Assembly (NCBI GenBank): GCA_034401795.1
Contig: CM067373.1
Location: forward strand, 86,213,023 to 86,277,022
DNA length: 64,000 nucleotides
Source: Chaetoderma sp. LZ-2023a
Taxonomy: Eukaryota; Mollusca; Caudofoveata; Chaetodermatida; Chaetodermatidae
Reading direction: 5' to 3'
Made by a program: the position numbers and the translations under genes. Every line of letters starts with the position of its first letter. The first letter of the stretch is position 1. The notes beneath the pieces were generated by a model. It was given only the letters and a program-made list of their open reading frames with translations, was not told the origin of the DNA and did not search any database. Below, in pieces: positions 53,865 through 63,304 of this stretch.

Positions 53865-53998
53865 CGCAAGACTAAACGGTCCTGAGTTAACCGTTCCACT
53901 CTTGCATGTGGTCGGCTAGCCGGCCTCCCACCGGTCCACCTAGGGACCGCGGTGGACACAAGGCATGCAAGAGCGGCACTGTCTCCGTCGCCATACAC
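51902..53998 (-). CDS. A3 reverse transcriptase / RNase H, altered start
   Basis: All catalytic motifs are present (YIDDWLL, VYTDASMEGWG, IRSDNSTVVTYI). A missing C near 53,895 puts the ATG at 53,998, which belongs to the YR phase in A1, in frame with RT; the usual RT ATG (53,994) is now out of frame. The protein would therefore begin MYGDGDSAALA and switch to RT sequence at VERLTQDRL. Confidence 0.85.
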   Translation of the reverse strand: MYGDGDSAALACLVSTAVPRWTGGRPASRPHARVERLTQDRLVLRWLSVGYHPQWMTGPPSRLSLVPVWTPIPRDPDQRLCIEEEINSLVQKGAIQPAQRCPGFYSTLFLVTKRTGGWRPILNLKPLNKFIETPSFKMETVRSVLAGLERGMWTASIDLKDAYFHIPIHGSFCRFLRFAFQGRQWEFRVLPFGISTAPRVFTRVVLAITAYLRRRSIAVHTYIDDWLLKAHTRESLSANLEIVLKTLTDLGWMINFPKSELTPSQKFVYLGMFFDLETGYVYPTQERVQKLISLIQSVCDSRHVLARVYLRMLGLMVSLEPVIPQAALRRRPIQLFLMTQWTQSTGSLDSNVSVLAPLIHHLQWWLNTENLLPGVLLTPPHPQVTVYTDASMEGWGACLEEYTISGLWNLEQSKEHINLLELKAVVLALEHFLQKVQGKIVLIRSDNSTVVTYINRQGGTKSPSLCMMTWKLLCWCLDHQITLKAVHIPGRLNLLADSLSRRMSVLPTEWQLNQCVADRLFDHWGKPNIDLFATKKNAKMTTYVSPIPDPSAFATDALAISWGRMYAYAFPPAILIPKILQKIRQEECQVLLIAPDWPSRSWYTDLLDLLVCNPVPLPLMDDIIFQGKALHNNPSMFRLTAWMLSRNLELRRAFLSKQPCLWPKPGGGQPPEHIIIKSTDLQNGAQKDVLIQWIHLFK

Positions 53999-54011
53999 AC
54001 CGGCGTGGTCC

Positions 54012-56097
54012 TTACCGCGGTAAGCGCCCTGTCAGGAACGATAACCACGCCCAGATCCTCGCGCGCCCCGCCCCGCCCCGCGCGCACCTCGGTGCACGGG
54101 CGGCTGCCTGGCTGACGGCGGCTGAGGAGCCTGCGCCCCCCCTCACTGCTGGCCGAATCGCACGCGGCCGAGGCCGGCGCTGCGACGGCGGCTGGCCTCT
54201 GACTTGGCCAGCACCACCTCGAGCCTGCAGGGGACGATACGCAGGGGCCGCGGCGCGAACGTTAGCACGACGCAGCACCTCAAACTGTTCGCGCAGCGCC
54301 CTCTGGTTATTCACCAGGGTGACCGTCTCCTGGAGGTGGCGACATCCCTCACCTCCAAAAAGACCAGGACCCGTCATAGGCGTACGGAGTAGCCTATTAT
54401 ACAGGTCCTGAGACGGGCACAGATTGTCCAGGGCAAACGTGCGTCTTGCCCGGACACTCCTGGTCACCGCCCGCGTCATACAGTCCAGCGCCAGGTTAAT
54501 ACCATCCTGGATGGTTCGCTGGACCGCGAGCGGGCCTGGCTGGCGCGATGCGGATGCCGTTACTACCCCCTGTAACAGCTGGGAGACGTGGGACAGAGCG
54601 GCAATCGAAGCCCTCCCACTCTCCTCCGCATCACGCAACGCGGTATTCGCCGAACGCAACGCGTTCGCGCACAAGACCCCCGCGTCAGAACGGGAGCCTG
54701 GCCGCGTATCCTCACCCAAAGCCGCGCGGTCATCCACGCTGGGCTTGGGTACCACACCGTACCGCTGGTAGTCCAGGGGCACGATGCGACAACGCCTGGC
54801 CACCTCGCGAGGGGCCTTCGCGAGACGTCCACTCGTGTTAATGGACGACTCCGCCGCCTTGAACATGTCAACGACATGCTCCACCAGCGGCAGAGAAGGC
54901 ATAGCGTTAGCAGTTGGTTTCCCAGCTAACCACGGCGTGTGAACACGGTGGCTAGCCGACTGCTCCACGGGCAGATCAGGCCTAACGCTCACCAACCACT
55001 GGCAAGCGTCATACCAATCCTCCTCCGTGGCTAACTGCGAGCGCTCTACAAGACGGGGTCCTTCGTCTTCCTCCTGAGCGCAAGCAGTAGAGCTTGACGG
55101 CGGGTACGCTGATACACCTGGCAAGCCAGGGAAAACATGCGGGCCTGACAGCACCGGCATGAGAATATCACTGGTTTGACCAGGAGCAGGCACCGCGGTA
55201 GAGCGCGGGGTATATATAGCCCCACCACGGGCCCGGCCAGCACCAGCTACACGCTCGGCAAGCCGAGGTATGCGGTACCGCTGGCCATCAGCAGCGCCCT
55301 GGGCCACCACCTGAACCGCGGACCTTACTCCAGGGTGAGTAATACCGTGGAAAAAAGCGCCTGTATTCCCCGCGAGGGGTGCACAAACGTCTTCATCCAT
55401 GTCCACGTCGTCAGACGGCGACCCTAGCAGGTAATCCTCATCACCCTGGTCAGAAAGATTAGACCCCGGGTCAGCAAAGAGAGCTAACCCGGGCTGACCA
55501 GGAACGGTGCCATAGGAGGTACTGGCCACCGCGGCGTGCGGATACCCCTGGACTGATAAGCAGCCAGCGGGTTCCAGCGACAACCGTCCACGGTCCCCTA
55601 TCGGCGCGGCAATAAGCCTGCTGCCAGGGTCGTGGAACGCCCCCTCTAATGGGGCCACCTCTGAATCGTCGGACAACGGAAGCGGACTAAGGAAAATCGA
55701 TCCAGAGGCGGGGATTACCTGCTCCGAAGCCGATGATGAGGACAATAAAGGATCTGGTCCAGGAAGCATGCCACGAAGCAACCCTGGAACCAAATCTTTT
55801 ATTGTCCTCTTCATCTCTCCCAACATCTCGGTCCGGAAGGTCTCCATATCCACCGCGGACGAGACCTTCCCCTTACCCTTCCTACTTACAACCTCTCGTT
55901 TCCGCTTCTTCTTCTTCTCCTCCTCTACCACCTTGTCCGTCGCCTGTAAGCAGCACAAGAATTCGGACATTAACTCGCCCCCCCCAGTGCTTACATATGT
56001 CACAATTAATCAAGGGACCACAAGGGCTACATCGATAACACAGATGCGGCCAGAACTTTACATGCATAAAACGTCCACAGGACGCGCAACCCGGTCC
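54012..56097 (-). pseudogene. A3 gag exon 2 (frameshifted at both ends)
   Basis: The central 663-codon stretch is continuous, without the breaks seen in A1 and A2 near residue 350. However, the Cys cluster (56,040-56,097) is out of frame with it because of the eight-C run near 55,978-55,985. The Arg/Gly-rich tail also shifts at a lengthened C run near 54,136, giving a different C-terminus (ARIWAWLSF). Homopolymer length could also be a sequencing error. Confidence 0.75.
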
Positions 56098-56860
56098 CTG
56101 AAACAGGCCAAAGGACAAGGAGTATGAGCAACTAGTTAAGCTTAGAAACTCAATCCAACTCAAAGAGAAGGAAAACGATCATAAAGATCAATATACATCA
56201 GAAACCAGCATAGCGCTTGAATTGCTGATAAATACATAGCCAGGCTGATTATGACGTCATTAATCCCGTGACAGGAAAAAATCGATCCCAACAAAACATC
56301 CAAGTGCAAGGACGAATTGTATGCTGAATGGATAAGTTGACTACACAACCATCAGATACATATAGATAACTCTTTTCTGGCAAAAATGTTAATTATCTCC
56401 CTTTGTTTGTTTACAATAATTAACATCACCACATTATCAATAACTAGATACCTGACACTTTGTATAGACAAACCATCCAACGTGACGAACCGGAAACTCC
56501 ACCATCTGCACGCCTCTTAACTCTCTCCACCTCATGGGGAAGGAATTGGATCAAGAGGGCAAAGTGAGAAGACCTTTATACCAGGCCTCCAACTCACTGG
56601 ACATAATTTTCCATTTGGTTAGATAACCTAACAGTGTTAGTAGGAAATGGAACCATGGTGGAGAGAAAACTAATTCTCTGCTACTGTGACGTCACCACCT
56701 AGCGTCATACAGACCTGTGGACATAAACAGAAAGAGAAATTAGTCCTAGGTAGCACCGAGTTGATATAACCCAACCAACCAAGGCGCTTATCACGGTAAA
56801 CGCGAGTCCCGGAAACACAATACACCGGGAAGAAAAGTCGCTAATTTTACTAGAAGTCAC

Positions 56861-56911
56861 CTGATTTAAAGGTCCTCCGTCCTCCTGTGGCGAAGTATTC
56901 CTTTCCGCCAT
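56861..56911 (-). CDS. A3 gag exon 1 (predicted)
   Basis: Seventeen codons MAERNTSPQEDGGPLNQ, then CAG/GTGACT. The acceptor at 56,098-56,099 gives a 763-bp intron. Three residues differ from A1 and the frame is preserved. Confidence 0.6.
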
Positions 56912-57004
56912 CCAAAAAAGTGACTAACACTCCAAACAAACACCACTTAAACAGTTTAAGAGTACGAAAAAGCTATTGCACAAAAAAACATGTGTGATCT
57001 CTCT

Positions 57005-57182
57005 GCCAATAATCTAGCAAAGAGGAAGTGCTAGTCTGCGCATGCGCGGAGGTGGGGCTGGCATCCGCCGGACTACGCTCTGACTCCCTGCCCAGTAGGG
57101 GCACCTAACTGTTTTAAATCTGAGTGTTTATTGAGTGAAAGCCAATATTTAGCAATATCAAAAGTATTAGGGAGGTAAGTAT
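57005..57182 (-). repeat. A3 right inverted terminal repeat
   Basis: Mate of the left ITR, ending GGAGGTAAGTAT, with the end-specific ACTCTTGAAGTGAAAT outside. Confidence 0.9.
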
Positions 57183-57198
57183 ACTCTTGAAGTGAAAT

Positions 57199-58099
57199 GA
57201 CGACTCATCCAACAAGGGACTGCCGTTTTCATCTTCTTTCTCACCCTTGGACAAGCCAGACACCAACGATCCATGCTGAGGACTGCAAACTTGTTTACTA
57301 GTGTAAACAATGCCCGCCGACCGTGCACTTGCGGCTCCAGTATCCAGCGACTCGCCGGATATGGACTCACTGAGATCCATCGACTCCAGCACGGGAGCCG
57401 TGATCACACCCGCATTACTAATGGTGGCAAAAGGAAACCCGACAGAGCCCGTAGCCACCGGCACCGGGATACCATCCGAAGCCGTCAAACACGACTCCAA
57501 TGGCAGCACAGGCTGAACAAAATCCGGATAGAAAATGCCCGACGGAACGTCGACATCACACCTGGCTGGCAAACCAGTAGGTAACCCGAAGGAGAACCTT
57601 GGGACGTACTGGCTACAGCCGTAACGGAAAGATCCGGCATGCCAGAATCCTCCATGAGCAAAAGCTCCTCTGCCGTCGGCTCTTGAGCCAACGCAACAGG
57701 AGGTGCAGGTGCAACACCCTCCGCAGCACTGACCGGACCACCGAAAGGTAGTCCTGCACCAGGCTGCATCAACGGGATCGTGGATTGCAGGGACTCCAAC
57801 ATGGCTTTAAACTGGGCCACCCAGACACCCAAAGCCGAATCCATCCTCTCATTCAGGCGCTCCTCCAAACCTCTGTTGGCCGCCTGATCTGCCTTGGCCG
57901 CCTTGTCCCTCGCGATTCTGTCCAGTCATGCACGCCGATCACGGTCGAACTCCGCCACCAACTCCGACGACCACTTCACGCAAACATCGCACAAACTTCC
58001 CACCTTGCACTTCGCGCAAGCTACGCAGTGGTGACCAGCAAATCTCCGTTTCATGAACAGATTGCATTTGGTGCATAAGGTGTCAAGGCCTTTAGCCCT
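57199..58099 (-). pseudogene. B2 gag, 5' part with Cys cluster
   Basis: Opens at a splice-acceptor-like TTTGTGTTCGCAG (58,100-58,101) with RAKGLDTLCTKCNLF, HHCVACAKCKVG and CDVCVKW, a complete Cys/His cluster like that of family A gag. A TGA at 57,926-57,928 follows DRRA where B1 continues. The frame changes again near 57,570, then runs EDENGSPLLDESSF to the A3 border. The first exon carrying a start codon was not identified with confidence. Confidence 0.7.
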
Positions 58100-58727
58100 C
58101 TGCGAACACAAAGCAAGAATTAAAATGCTGCACATGACATGAATGATGAGCAAATACGCACGACTTGACTGTAATCATAGAATTACTTAGAACATTAACT
58201 TTCTCTTAAATTAATGATAATCAAGTTTTAAGGCAGGAAATATTTGAAATTTTTTAGAGTGAAAATTAATAAACACGGCTTGGAAAATTAACTAACCGTT
58301 AAAATAACCAAGAAAGACGTACCGATCGCTACAAACACCTTCATCAATGAAGTGAAGACTAAAGATCAGCACCAACAGAGTGCATAGACACGCCAAGACG
58401 AAGGCAAACATAATTCATGGGCACCGCCATCTTGGCTTAGAGCGCATCCATCTTGAAAGGAACCGAGTCGCAAGAGAAATTACCCGAGTACCTGCATAAA
58501 GCTTAAACAGTTAAGGGTACCGGGCCGACTCCAACAATGGCTACAATTTAAAACAATGTGCCAATTTAAGGAAATTTCAATCATTCATTACGGCAAGAAT
58601 GTATAAATTCTAGATTGATACAACCTGCCCCTGAGATGATTTTCCTTTTTCCTCCATGCTGCCGTAAGGGAACACTCCAACAACGCAGTAATTCCGTTCA
58701 AATTGTAACTATCAAAGTCAGCAAAAT

Positions 58728-58884
58728 AGACGAATCTGACTGTGATTGGGAATTGACTCAGTACCTGGGGCTATGGTAATTCCCGGACACAGTATGGGCA
58801 GGACCAGGAGAGTTCCGAGTTTTAATTGTTTATTTTGAGCTAGACTAGATAATAGACATTATCATAATAGTACATCTGGTAAGT
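58728..58884 (-). repeat. B2 right inverted terminal repeat
   Basis: Mate of the left ITR; ends CATCTGGTAAGTATT and is followed by ATTCGAAGTAGAA. Confidence 0.85.
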
Positions 58885-58900
58885 ATTATTCGAAGTAGAA

Positions 58901-60853
58901 CAAGCCTGTGCCCCGCTTGTCAAGTCAACCTGCCAGATTGCTAAATTTCCAAATGACTACAGCTTATTCCCAGCTGTTGTGGCGATCAAGAATCCACACA
59001 TTCTAGAAATAAATGGTATGAAGAAACCCCGATTCTATAGCTGATCTTGTAGCGGAAACTCAGTAGTGTTAACATGTTTGTGATGGCCTTAGTGTGCCAC
59101 AAAACCGTGGCAACCAAAACAGGAAGGACAGAAAGCATGTATTATGGGATGCTTACCATGCTATCCATCAAAGTGAGAATAACAGTCAAACATCAATGAG
59201 TACATTGCTGCCATTATTCCCAGATGAATCCAAGTCAGTTGAGATAATAAGCATTCAATGGATGTAGCGTGGAAACCTGTCAATATCCCAACTAAGGACA
59301 AACACCTATCATAGCCTGTGACCAGCCCCTTTACATAATGAATAAGGACACTCAATGGGCATGGCCTGTCACTCACTGGGAATACTAATATGTGGTGATG
59401 TTGGGCGAGTTTAATATCAAGATGGCATTCCCTTTATTGACATTAGTACAGGTCTACTGGTTCTTAATAATAAGAATGCTTGCCGATTATACCATTGCGG
59501 ATTCCATACATACAAATGAGAAGCTGGGACAGGAATGGTGTCGCCTAATTGCCCACACGGCACCTCTTCACGAATCATAACACCATCACAAAAGCAAAAT
59601 TCTCGCTTTTTGCCAGACACATGCTTAATGAGAAATAGTGAGATCAGAAACTATTTAAATCCTTGAAACTTGGTCGCACTTTATTCTCTACCGTATACAT
59701 CATCTGTCAAGCGCGAAAAACCAACATGGCAGAATGCTTCTCACATGAGAATCAGTCATATCCACCTTCCCTAGAAGAAATGTTGAATATATAGGACCAT
59801 GTCATCACACAGTTAACCCAGACAATGACCAGATGATCATCCTGGATGGTGCTGCGGTTATCAACATGATCAAACCAGGAACATCCGATTCGTTCGATGA
59901 TCGTGTCACGAAGGTCATGGAGTACACCCATAAGTAATTTAGTGGTGATGTGCTGCGAGTTGATATGGTGTTAGCAAGTAACTGGCTGGAGTTCCTCTGT
60001 GAAGGCAAAAACTAATCAGAGCTCTTCCATCTCATTAGTGAACATGTTGCGAATGAAGCATTTTCTGGAAAGATCATAATTACCCATGGCGAGAAAGTGT
60101 TGTCGTCTTCAAATTGAGATCTTGCAGAAATGATAAGATTATACACATGAAGAGGTGGAGACAAATATATTCTTGCATGACTTGAAAGGAGCTTTATATG
60201 GTATGAAAGGATTCATCTCAGAACTGTAGATACAAATGTTCTAAGTATCTGATTGCCCCAAAAGATTGGTTGTTAGTGTTTATGGTTGGCTTTTGGTACC
60301 GACACCACATTTTGGTATCATGCAACAGCTATGGCTTAAGCACTTTGTAATAATAAATGCACGGTACTTCCTGTATTCCACGCTGTGACGCGATGTGATG
60401 GAGCATCTTCATTAGCTGGGATAGGAAAACATATTCGATGATGCCACAAAAGCTCTATGCACACTGTGTGAGATGCTTTCCATAATTGAGCGATTAGTGA
60501 TGGTCATGTATGAGCATGGGAGCACTGATCGTATGGGTAATAGTGAAAGGCGGATTTGATTCATCTAGTTAGGCAGAGAAATTCAAAATAAAATATTCAC
60601 CCAACACAAGGCGCACTAGGTCACGCTCTAGGTCAAGCATTGATCAAAGCACCACAGCTGCCAAGTCCAGCAGATTTTGGGTGGAATTGGGAGATGCCCA
60701 GTGAACAACGGATGGTGAAAAGGATGACTCTTCCTCCTGCTAGTCTAGCATGCAGTCATCAAATGTGGATGCACCAAGGGATTTAGACAACAATGCAAAT
60801 GCAAGAAGACAGACTTAACATGTTCAACACTGTGCCCGTGTGGTGGATGTTAA
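58901..60853 (+). pseudogene. Fossil of the same uncharacterised gene, 3' part
   Basis: Continues after B2 with HSMDVAWKPVNI, ACDQPLYIMNKDTQWAWP, VVMLGEFNIKMAF, ADSIH, then WLAFGTDTTFWYH, LPVFHAVTRCDGASSLAGIG, PTQGALGHALGQALIKAPQL and PSPADFGW. It closes with a Cys-rich tail KCGCTKGFRQQCKC...CSTLCPCGGC before stop TAA at 60,851-60,853. Frames are broken by many stops. The segment expected between the two parts (about 200 codons in my memory of the family) is missing, so sequence was lost at or before the B2 insertion. Confidence 0.6.
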
Positions 60854-61596
60854 TGAGTTAATGCACATTTGTCAATGTTTGTACAAACATATCTTGTATG
60901 CCAACATTTGAGTCCAATAGTCAGCAGTATGTAAAGTTAAGAGTTGCTGAATAGGATAGATTTAGCAAAGATTTTTACAGTTGTGAATAATTCAATGAAA
61001 GAACTGCCATCTGTTGTAGATTTATGGTTGACAATTACCATGGACGACCTGGTGTAATAAATGATTCAGTATCATTTCCATTTTACTTTCCTCTCTTTAA
61101 TCTTAGGTCTGTATAAAAAAACCCAAGTCTATATTATTATTTTGAGCCAAGCTATGAGGACATCTATAAATTATAGCTTAAAATGGTGGTTATATTGGAA
61201 ATCAAATGGCTGACACAAGATAATTTGCGGATTATATCATATTTGGATTCCTTAACCCTCAAAACATAGGCATAGACACCAGAATTAAGTTCCTATCTCT
61301 ATTATATGCGAAGACATGGGAGATTGACAATCTGCATGGTGGCCATTTAGAAAAATGGCCGCTACAGCCCCCACAGGTCAAATCCGGTTGGGGTCTAATT
61401 TTGAAATAAACTGTTATGGGTCATATTAACTGTTTACCAAATTTCATACTTGTATCACAAAGTGCACAATTTGGCTCTAGACGGGGATTAAGACTCTGGA
61501 CTATATGTTATGATATTCACATTTTGATCGTGGTACCATATAAATATATATACACAAGATTGGCTTTACTGCAACTGAACATGCAGATGTACACTG

Positions 61597-61950
61597 GACC
61601 GTTCCAGAGTAATGACGTCGTATGATGTCATAATCAGCTACGCGGTGTAGAATGACGTCATAATCATTGTCATAAATGCGTCTATATGGCCCGTCTTTAA
61701 CTCTTAATTGTCCGACACATTGTAAGAATTGTAGGTCTTTACTATTTAATAAACATGCTGTTGAATATTTTGAAACTAATTTAACTCACCAAGTCAAATT
61801 ACTTTCAAAATATTCAACAGCTTAACTATATAGTTTTCTGGAAATTGATAGTTAGGGAGTTTAGAGATCATTCTATCCCAACACGAGCGAGGTGTTGGTG
61901 GAGCTTAGTTAGAGATGGGCGGGGCATAGCTAAAACTGGAAAGGTCCCTT
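61597..61950. repeat. MITE-2 copy
   Basis: Full reverse-oriented copy, ACTGGACCGTTCCAG to AAAACTGGAAAGGTCC, about 110 bp from the STX5 exon b donor. Confidence 0.82.
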
Positions 61951-62058
61951 ACTTCAGTAAATGTTTTCTAGTTACATTAACTACATCAAACAAACAATAA
62001 TTATTCGGTTGAGTCGAGATAACACAAAGTTTTCCACATGTATACATTCTATGCTTAC

Positions 62059-62114
62059 ATATTGTGAGTTTTTCAAGCTTTGCGAATGTGTTTGCCAAGT
62101 CTTTGCCGATGCGC
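62059..62114 (-). CDS. STX5: STX5 exon b: Habc helix, RIGKDLANTFAKLEKLTI
   Basis: A 56-bp exon between a TTTTTAG acceptor and a GTAAGC donor. It holds one leading base, 18 codons and one trailing base, and completes Leu with the TG that opens the next exon. The peptide is near-identical to vertebrate syntaxin-5. Intron b-c is 27.75 kb, the largest in the window. Confidence 0.95.
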
Positions 62115-62132
62115 CTAAAAACAAAATAACCA

Positions 62133-62139
<7 letters not shown>

Positions 62140-62168
<29 letters not shown>
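62140..62168. repeat. (TA)n microsatellite
   Basis: Short TA tract 26 bp from the STX5 exon b acceptor. Confidence 0.95.
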
Positions 62169-62170
<2 letters not shown>

Positions 62171-62214
62171 CCAGTTCAACAGCCAAATTACATATACATT
62201 ATATATCTCAGGGT

Positions 62215-62360
62215 TGGGGGGTCAAATATTTTCAAAAGTATTTAAATACAAATACAAATACTTTGGAATTCTTCAAATACAAATACTTGTTTCTTACAAA
62301 GTATTTAAATACAAATACTTACATTGTATGGTAAGCATTTGAAATACTTGAGGTCCAAAG
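62215..62360. repeat. Cluster of AAATACAAATACTT repeats
   Basis: Direct and inverted copies of TATTTAAATACAAATACTT with a G-rich start (GGGTTGGGGGGTCAAATA). This style of sequence is common at ends of hAT-type elements, but no partner end was found. Confidence 0.4.
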
Positions 62361-63230
62361 TATGGTGAAGAAATAACTCTAGTCTATGGAAAGTCAGACT
62401 CTAACATTTACATGAAAATGGATACTCATAGATAACAAACTAATGGAGCAAACAGAAACATAAATTATACTATGAATGCAAAATATTAATATGTATGAAA
62501 ATATGTGATATCAATGTATGTATCTTATTTATGACATATAACTTTGTGGATGGAATTTATTGTAGAGCATATCTATGGTCAAGTTTGAATTAACCATAGT
62601 TAAATTATAGGTGAGTAGATCCAAGACAAACTTGAAATAATAAACTACATGTACATGTAGCTAGTCAACTTAGTCAACTAGCCTCCAGAGCTCAGTTACG
62701 AATAGTTAATGCGAAATTACATTGTACTTCAAGTTCTAAATGGAGGATAGTCTCAATATAAGCACATAAGCATTTCAATAACTAATCGTTTGATGAGATT
62801 ATGCCTACTCCCTTCCCACTTTATCTCTGGCCATTATTTGACATTTTAGCATGCCAACTTACCCATTTGGGTAGTCCATCATAATTACCGATTTTGTTAC
62901 TATGGAAGGAGTTAACCGAGACTGGTATCTGGCTCTAATTGTTGTGTAATGGTAATTCAATGGGCCCCACTAATTATAGTTAACCATCCAGCATAGGTCT
63001 GGGCATAGCCAATGTGCATGTTCAGTAAATAAACTAAATGAATTTTTCAGCCAGTCAAACTTGATATATGCAAATCTAACTCATGCTGATTACTTTGAGA
63101 ACAGTTTGAATCATGTAGATGACATTTCCTATGGGAAAATACAGAGAATACAATTTGATACCGAATCATAGTGAAACACTGTTTACTATTGGCTTTGAGC
63201 AGTAAATGGATTAATGGGTGCTATACTCAC

Positions 63231-63304
63231 TTGGCGATAGCGGTGAATTCACTTCTGTGCTGTATATGTTTGTTTTGATGACTATGTGAAATAAAGCCAT
63301 TGCC
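63231..63304 (-). CDS. STX5: STX5 exon a (first seen): linker and start of Habc, GNGFISHSHQ...SEFTAIA
   Basis: The acceptor TTTCAG precedes GGC and the donor is GTGAGT. The 74 bp give 24 codons plus two bases (AA). The next exon starts with G, completing Lys before RIGKD. The segment SEFTAIAK corresponds to the conserved SEFT..AK just ahead of the first Habc helix. Upstream exons must lie beyond 64,000. Confidence 0.9.

Larger units (their letters stand above)
50148..57198 (-). mobile_element. A3: DIRS-type retrotransposon inserted in B2 gag
   Basis: About 7.05 kb, very close in sequence to A1, with which it shares variants absent from A2. AAT stands at both borders. Defects: eight-C run in gag, an extra C in the gag tail near 54,136 and a missing C near 53,895 between gag and RT. 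YR is intact. Confidence 0.9.
46783..58900 (-). mobile_element. B2: DIRS-type retrotransposon, RT/RNase H-deleted, interrupted by A3
   Basis: About 5.1 kb of B sequence around the 7.05-kb A3. It has the same ends as B1 (GCATCC... and GAAGTAGAA) and longer recognisable ITRs. RT motif A through the end of RNase H is deleted with an in-frame join at 48,720-48,723, half of the ICR is missing, and gag carries a stop. It sits in the antisense fossil gene. Relative to B1 it is clearly diverged, most of all in gag. Confidence 0.85.
34305..62058 (-). other. STX5 intron 2 (27.75 kb) carrying Tc1, A2, B2[A3] and an antisense gene fossil
   Basis: Contents in order: Tc1 (34,981-36,501), MITE-2 copies (about 36,688-36,775 core; 37,027-37,405), MITE-1 (38,088-38,297), A2 (38,989-45,972), fossil gene part 1 (46,064-46,782), B2[A3] (46,783-58,900), fossil part 2 (58,901-60,853), and MITE-2 (61,597-61,950). 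The stretches 38,300-38,988 and 60,854-61,596 show no recognised feature. Confidence 0.85.
62115..63230 (-). other. STX5 intron 1 (1.1 kb)
   Basis: Includes a TA tract beside exon b and a cluster of AAATACAAATACTT-type repeats at 62,215-62,360. Otherwise AT-rich, with nothing recognised. Confidence 0.75.
2439..63304 (-). other. STX5: Syntaxin-5 gene (Qa-SNARE), C-terminal nine exons and eight introns
   Basis: Syntaxin-5 is the Qa-SNARE of ER-to-Golgi and intra-Golgi fusion; it pairs with the GOS28/membrin, BET1 and SEC22/YKT6 type partners and is anchored in cis-Golgi and transport-vesicle membranes. Nine minus-strand exons were read by eye. Every intron has GT and AG ends and all junction phases agree. 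Together they encode 288 residues: Habc helices in the first six exons (for example RIGKDLANTFAKLEKLTI), the SNARE motif across the last three, then a C-terminal membrane segment. The N-terminal Sly1-binding peptide and the start codon are outside the window to the right. The gene body here spans about 61 kb for under 0.9 kb of coding sequence, mainly because introns 2 and 7 carry nested retrotransposons. No exon shows a stop or frameshift, so the gene looks functional. Confidence 0.95.

Noticed and set aside
13461-57198. B1[A1] and B2[A3] as copies of one composite element produced by a single duplication
   Set aside because: The A parts are almost identical while the B parts differ widely, including several indels near the junction. 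A single duplication does not explain this without later conversion of A only.
61949-62179. A 76-codon frame with an IYIYIY stretch
   Set aside because: Only 62,059-62,114 is coding (STX5 exon b); the remainder is TA repeat and intron.
62215-62360. A hAT transposon end
   Set aside because: The AAATACAAATACTT style is suggestive, but no matching opposite end, target duplication or transposase was found.
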